A stretch of 36,526 bases of DNA from Candidatus Desulfobacula maris. Its GTDB lineage: Bacteria > Desulfobacterota > Desulfobacteria > Desulfobacterales > Desulfobacteraceae. Positions 33,438 through 36,526 of the stretch are shown piece after piece. The notes under the pieces are model-generated. The model worked only from the letters and a program-made list of their open reading frames with translations. It did not search any database and was not told the DNA's origin. Each line of letters starts with the position of its first letter. Position 1 is the stretch's first letter. The translations under genes and the position numbers were made by a program. The DNA is taken from contig JACNHV010000190.1 of assembly GCA_014383445.1 (NCBI GenBank), forward strand, positions 1-36,526, read 5' to 3'.

Positions 33438-34784
33438 ATGAACCAATTAAAAGACAATGCCGGGCAATGTTATAATAACAATAAAGGGTCCATGCTTATC
33501 GGACTTATTGCCGCTATTACGATTATTGGAATTATGAGTGCCGGCACTATGTATTTTACCACTGGCTCCATACAGACCGGGCTTTTTTCCAGTGCTCATT
33601 CAAGGGCATATTATCTGGCAGAATCCGGTATCAATTATGCCAAATTAAATGTGGCCAACAATATAACCTACACTTCCAGCACCCAGTTTAATCTGGACAA
33701 TGGAGATGCTTTTATTATTAGAACCATGGTGGATCCAGCAGATGCTTCCCGGACAATTATTTATTCCACCGGCATTGTAAATCCAGGATCATGGTTTGAA
33801 TCAAAATATGACCTAACCTCAAATTTTTTAAAATCAGGCGGGAGTGACTTAACTGATATAGTAGGATTAACAATCCCAAACAATAAAGGCAAACCAGTTC
33901 TGAATCCCATCTGGACCGTTACAGGGGCGGGTATGGTAAAACTAGTATCAGGTACAACGGAAGGAGCTCTTGTGCTTAAAAGCAATAAGGGATTCAAGAT
34001 AGGCAAAGGGAAATACAGTATCCAGCAATACTATCCAATACTTTTAAGCCTTGGATGGTGGAAGACCAACCCTGACAACCCTGATCTTGCTCAAGCCTGG
34101 ACTGACAACAATGATTTGCTGAGCTATGAAGCACAGGTTAAGATAAAACTTGAAATAACAGGAAGTCAGGGAGATCATTTCATGCACGGTATTTCATTCC
34201 GCCTTTCTCCACAGGATCCAGACTGGGATGACAGCAGTTCGATCCGCTCTTATGGGATATCCTATTTCAAGTCAGAAGATTCCAACTGGCCGTTTTCTAA
34301 TGTGCTTCTTAACGGTTTTAATGGGATCATGAATAATTCTGTTTATATTGTATTATGGGAAAAAAGAGATTCATCAAAAAATTTGTTTTTGATAGATTAC
34401 AAAAAATTAACCACCTCCGACGGTGTCCTTGTTGGATCAGCCCTGAAAGACTGGTCAACAATTTTTTTAAAGATTGAAGAAAAACTTGATGGTCCGGGTG
34501 GAACAAAGCAAAATCATATTTCCGGATTTATTCAGGGAACTTCCACCATACCTCTGGGTACAATTGACTGGGTTTATGGCAATTATAATATTGTTCAATG
34601 GAACACCAATAATCCCCAGCCTGTTTTAGACAATTCTCTGACAACAACAAATTTTAATACCATAAAGCCCGATGAAATCGGACTTCATGCTTTTTATGAC
34701 GGCAATGCGAACATGAAACAATATTTTGCAGATTTCAGTTTAAGGCTTGCTGCCAGCGGTGCCAGCTCATCTTTTCAATGGTAA
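33438..34784 (+). CDS. Large PilX/GspK-like pilin with extended C-terminal domain
   Basis: A 448-residue protein whose N-terminus has a prepilin-like cut site G17-SMLIG, with Gly rather than Glu at mature position 5, as in GspK and some PilX proteins. The signature AHSRAYYLAESGINYA (residues ~53-68) is typical of PilX. From ~130 on comes a long beta-rich domain with many Asn, Gly and Trp residues that I do not recognise; it has a lectin- or adhesin-like look, which is inference. GGTGAGG-type Shine-Dalgarno (AAGGTGAGG) precedes the ATG. It closes the four-gene operon. The bulky tail suggests a filament-tip component. Confidence 0.8.
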   Translation: MNQLKDNAGQCYNNNKGSMLIGLIAAITIIGIMSAGTMYFTTGSIQTGLFSSAHSRAYYLAESGINYAKLNVANNITYTSSTQFNLDNGDAFIIRTMVDPADASRTIIYSTGIVNPGSWFESKYDLTSNFLKSGGSDLTDIVGLTIPNNKGKPVLNPIWTVTGAGMVKLVSGTTEGALVLKSNKGFKIGKGKYSIQQYYPILLSLGWWKTNPDNPDLAQAWTDNNDLLSYEAQVKIKLEITGSQGDHFMHGISFRLSPQDPDWDDSSSIRSYGISYFKSEDSNWPFSNVLLNGFNGIMNNSVYIVLWEKRDSSKNLFLIDYKKLTTSDGVLVGSALKDWSTIFLKIEEKLDGPGGTKQNHISGFIQGTSTIPLGTIDWVYGNYNIVQWNTNNPQPVLDNSLTTTNFNTIKPDEIGLHAFYDGNANMKQYFADFSLRLAASGASSSFQW

Positions 34785-34860
34785 GTTTAATCCGGGCAAA
34801 GACCCTGACCTGTCGCCTGGCAGTAGTGCAAATTATATTTCAGCGGTGATCCTCTGAAAA

Positions 34861-35274
34861 TTAATTGGGCATTGTCCAAGTGCCTGTTACACCACTTACT
34901 GACACGCCATCAACTATTGTTATAGTAATAAGCCCATCGCTAAGTGTTGCAGTGAAACCATTTCCCAGGGGAATATTCCCATTTGCATTTGCCGGTAAAA
35001 TCGAGGTGTCATTTACCAGGTTACAAATAGCAGCAATATTTGAAGGAGCAGTCCCTTGATTTGCAAGCAGATATTGACCATACGCATTTGAAAGTCTTGT
35101 CTTTATTTCTGAAATGGCACTCTGCCCGGATTTTATTCTGGCCTCATTCTGCAGATACATATACTTTGGTATTGCAAGGGCTGAAAGAATACCAAGAATT
35201 GTAAGAACTGCAATAATTTCAATGAGGGTGAATCCTTTCTGGCAGTTTGCTGTAAGGCCGTGTCTTTGTATCAA
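34861..35274 (-). CDS. Type IV pilin/GspG-like major pseudopilin
   Basis: A 137-residue protein with prepilin motif G14-FTLIE, helix IIAVLTILGILSALAIP and the KYMYLQNEARIKSGQSAISEI helix continuing as in major (pseudo)pilins; the C-terminus is a short beta domain (ATLSDGLITITIVDG). It is on the strand opposite to the four minor pilin genes and convergent with them. The start is TTG, with GGAGG seven bases upstream and no upstream ATG available. A TATAAT-like -10 lies at 35304-35309 on the same strand, but its -35 is poor. Confidence 0.88.
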   Translation of the reverse strand: MIQRHGLTANCQKGFTLIEIIAVLTILGILSALAIPKYMYLQNEARIKSGQSAISEIKTRLSNAYGQYLLANQGTAPSNIAAICNLVNDTSILPANANGNIPLGNGFTATLSDGLITITIVDGVSVSGVTGTWTMPN

Positions 35275-35501
35275 GGTATCGCCTCCGAAAATCGCATTGA
35301 AAAATTATATTTATATTCTATTCAGTTTTTTAATGGGGTATGTCTGTTTAGGTTGCCTCTTCTGTAAAGTCCAGTTTTCCTCCACACAATTTCCACAAAG
35401 GTACCAGATTTTTAATTAATTGCAACATCGTTTATATTCATGGGGGAAATTTTTTTCAGACAGATCTAAAACAGGAGGGGATTATTTTATCAGGTTTGGT
35501 A

Positions 35502-36526
35502 TCAATGCTTGGACGGTTTTTTTAAGGCGAAATAATAAATGGCCAGTAAAATTAGGAACCAGAAAATAAAGGTGATGGGGAACCCGGAAAAAGTATCCAT
35601 AAAAAGGGTGTTTTCATCAGGTTCTGCACAAAGGCCCTGTTTTTTGATTTTTAAAACAAGGGCATAGAGAACACCTAAAATACCATAGGAAATGTTATAA
35701 GCCAGCCCTTTAAAGCTTAAAACAGTTGCCCGCTGGTCAGATGATGCCACCTGGTTGATATAAAAGCTGACAAAAAAACCTGTAAAGTACATGGCGCTGA
35801 AAGTAATAAGGGCCGGGATTAATCCGGCATAGGGCCAGAAAAAACTCATTAAGGTAAGTCCGGTAAGGCTTAACCCTGTAGTGATCCAAAGAGCATATGA
35901 AGGGGAATGGTTTTCTGCAATTTTTTTGGCCATTTTGGGAATCACAAGCCCGAACATGGCAACAAGTGACCCAATGATACCAAAAGTTGATTCAGGCAGC
36001 TCGATCACTCTGTAATACTGGCTGGAAAGAGTGATAACAATTCTGATAATGCCGTCAAACAACATGCCGAAAAGTATTATGGAAAAGGCAAAAGGAGTTT
36101 TTACAATCCAGAGGCCGGCCTTGAGTGTCAAGCTGATAGCCTGTCGGATCTGTGGTTTTCCTGCATTTTGTGAACGTGGGTCTTTGACAGGATCTTCCAT
36201 TCTAAGGGTCGTAATAAATGCACAGATTGCCAGAATCAAGGTAAGGTATAATGGGAACCGCATGGTGGTTTCCTGGGAAAAAGTTATGGCAACACCGAAA
36301 AATCCACAAATCTTTTCAAGCAGGTCTGGATCATAAACGGCAGCTCCTACGCTCATGGCAATAATAAATCCAATGGATTGAAACCGTGCAAGGATTTCCA
36401 GCACACGGCCCCATTGGCGAACATCGCCTTCTGCTGCCAGGGAATCGTAGGCAATGGCCTCATCAGCACCACTGGCAGCAGCTTCTGCAAGCCCGCTTAA
36501 GACACGGTTGATCAGGAAAACAATAA
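35502..36526 (-). CDS. MFS transporter (5' end outside window)
   Basis: The gene is open to the right end of the window; about 341 residues of the C-terminal part are visible. The start of the visible part (VLSGLAEAAASGADEAIAYDS) is the transmembrane-4/5 region motif of a subfamily of major facilitator permeases, and at least eight hydrophobic segments follow, ending in a charged KKPSKH tail. Substrate unknown. The first possible start inside the window (GTG at 36404) is not the real one because the frame continues with good MFS sequence. The 227-bp gap to the pilin gene holds no gene. Confidence 0.85.
   Translation of the reverse strand, partial: IVFLINRVLSGLAEAAASGADEAIAYDSLAAEGDVRQWGRVLEILARFQSIGFIIAMSVGAAVYDPDLLEKICGFFGVAITFSQETTMRFPLYLTLILAICAFITTLRMEDPVKDPRSQNAGKPQIRQAISLTLKAGLWIVKTPFAFSIILFGMLFDGIIRIVITLSSQYYRVIELPESTFGIIGSLVAMFGLVIPKMAKKIAENHSPSYALWITTGLSLTGLTLMSFFWPYAGLIPALITFSAMYFTGFFVSFYINQVASSDQRATVLSFKGLAYNISYGILGVLYALVLKIKKQGLCAEPDENTLFMDTFSGFPITFIFWFLILLAIYYFALKKPSKH

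Overview
The window reads as an A/T-rich chromosomal segment of an anaerobic, Gram-negative member of the Desulfobacterota, most likely Desulfobacteraceae (Desulfobacter/Desulfobacula-like). I infer this from LL-diaminopimelate aminotransferase, the pairing of a non-decarboxylating-type glutaryl-CoA dehydrogenase with a biotin-dependent glutaconyl-CoA decarboxylase, an Mla-type outer-membrane lipid transport operon, a MoeA fused to a periplasmic-binding-like domain, and an ADP-forming acyl-CoA synthetase. No rRNA, tRNA, CRISPR array, complete insertion sequence or prophage was seen.

Layout. 1-5357 (minus strand): rsmA, dapL, moeA and a moeA-PBP fusion, with an 18-bp repeat at the junctions. 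5358-9022 (plus): a small coiled-coil/winged-helix protein behind a palindromic promoter region, then a large M16C metallopeptidase. 9023-12003 (minus): an ADP-forming acyl-CoA synthetase directly abutting its tetR-family gene. 12004-14346: a divergent region with a clear 19-bp palindrome, then a cyclopropane-fatty-acid synthase and a geranylgeranyl-reductase-type flavoprotein (plus). 14550-19114: a beta-hydroxyacid dehydrogenase, a DedA/YqaA membrane protein, upp (minus) and priA. 19123-22719 (minus): a four-gene Mla-like operon (permease with STAS domain, ATPase, MCE protein, lipoprotein). 22873-25850: two divergent prmA-type methyltransferase genes and a patatin-like hydrolase. 25861-31299: the acyl-CoA block: CMD-family protein, glutaryl-CoA dehydrogenase, biotin carrier (minus), then glutaconyl-CoA decarboxylase alpha, a dienoyl/enoyl-CoA hydratase and a stand-alone GGQ release-factor-like protein (plus). 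31304-31735 (minus): a cysteine-rich protein with an exact internal duplication, with a 64-bp MITE-like element just upstream. 31968-35274: five pseudopilin-type genes. 35502-36526: an MFS transporter cut by the window end.

How the genes fit together. The acyl-CoA block would take glutaryl-CoA (the usual product of anaerobic benzoyl-CoA degradation) to glutaconyl-CoA and then crotonyl-CoA, with the decarboxylation coupled to Na+ export; the beta (membrane) subunit of that decarboxylase is not in the window. Several genes concern membrane lipids: the cfa/flavoreductase pair, the Mla operon and the patatin.

Most interesting points: (1) the cfa plus geranylgeranyl-reductase-like pair, a candidate route to the 10-methyl fatty acids known as markers of Desulfobacter-type bacteria; (2) an 18-bp repeat that sits on stop codons at three loci and in one copy forms the Shine-Dalgarno of moeA; (3) a 64-bp inverted-repeat element with a 5-bp target duplication; (4) a protein made of two modules related by an exact 70-residue offset.
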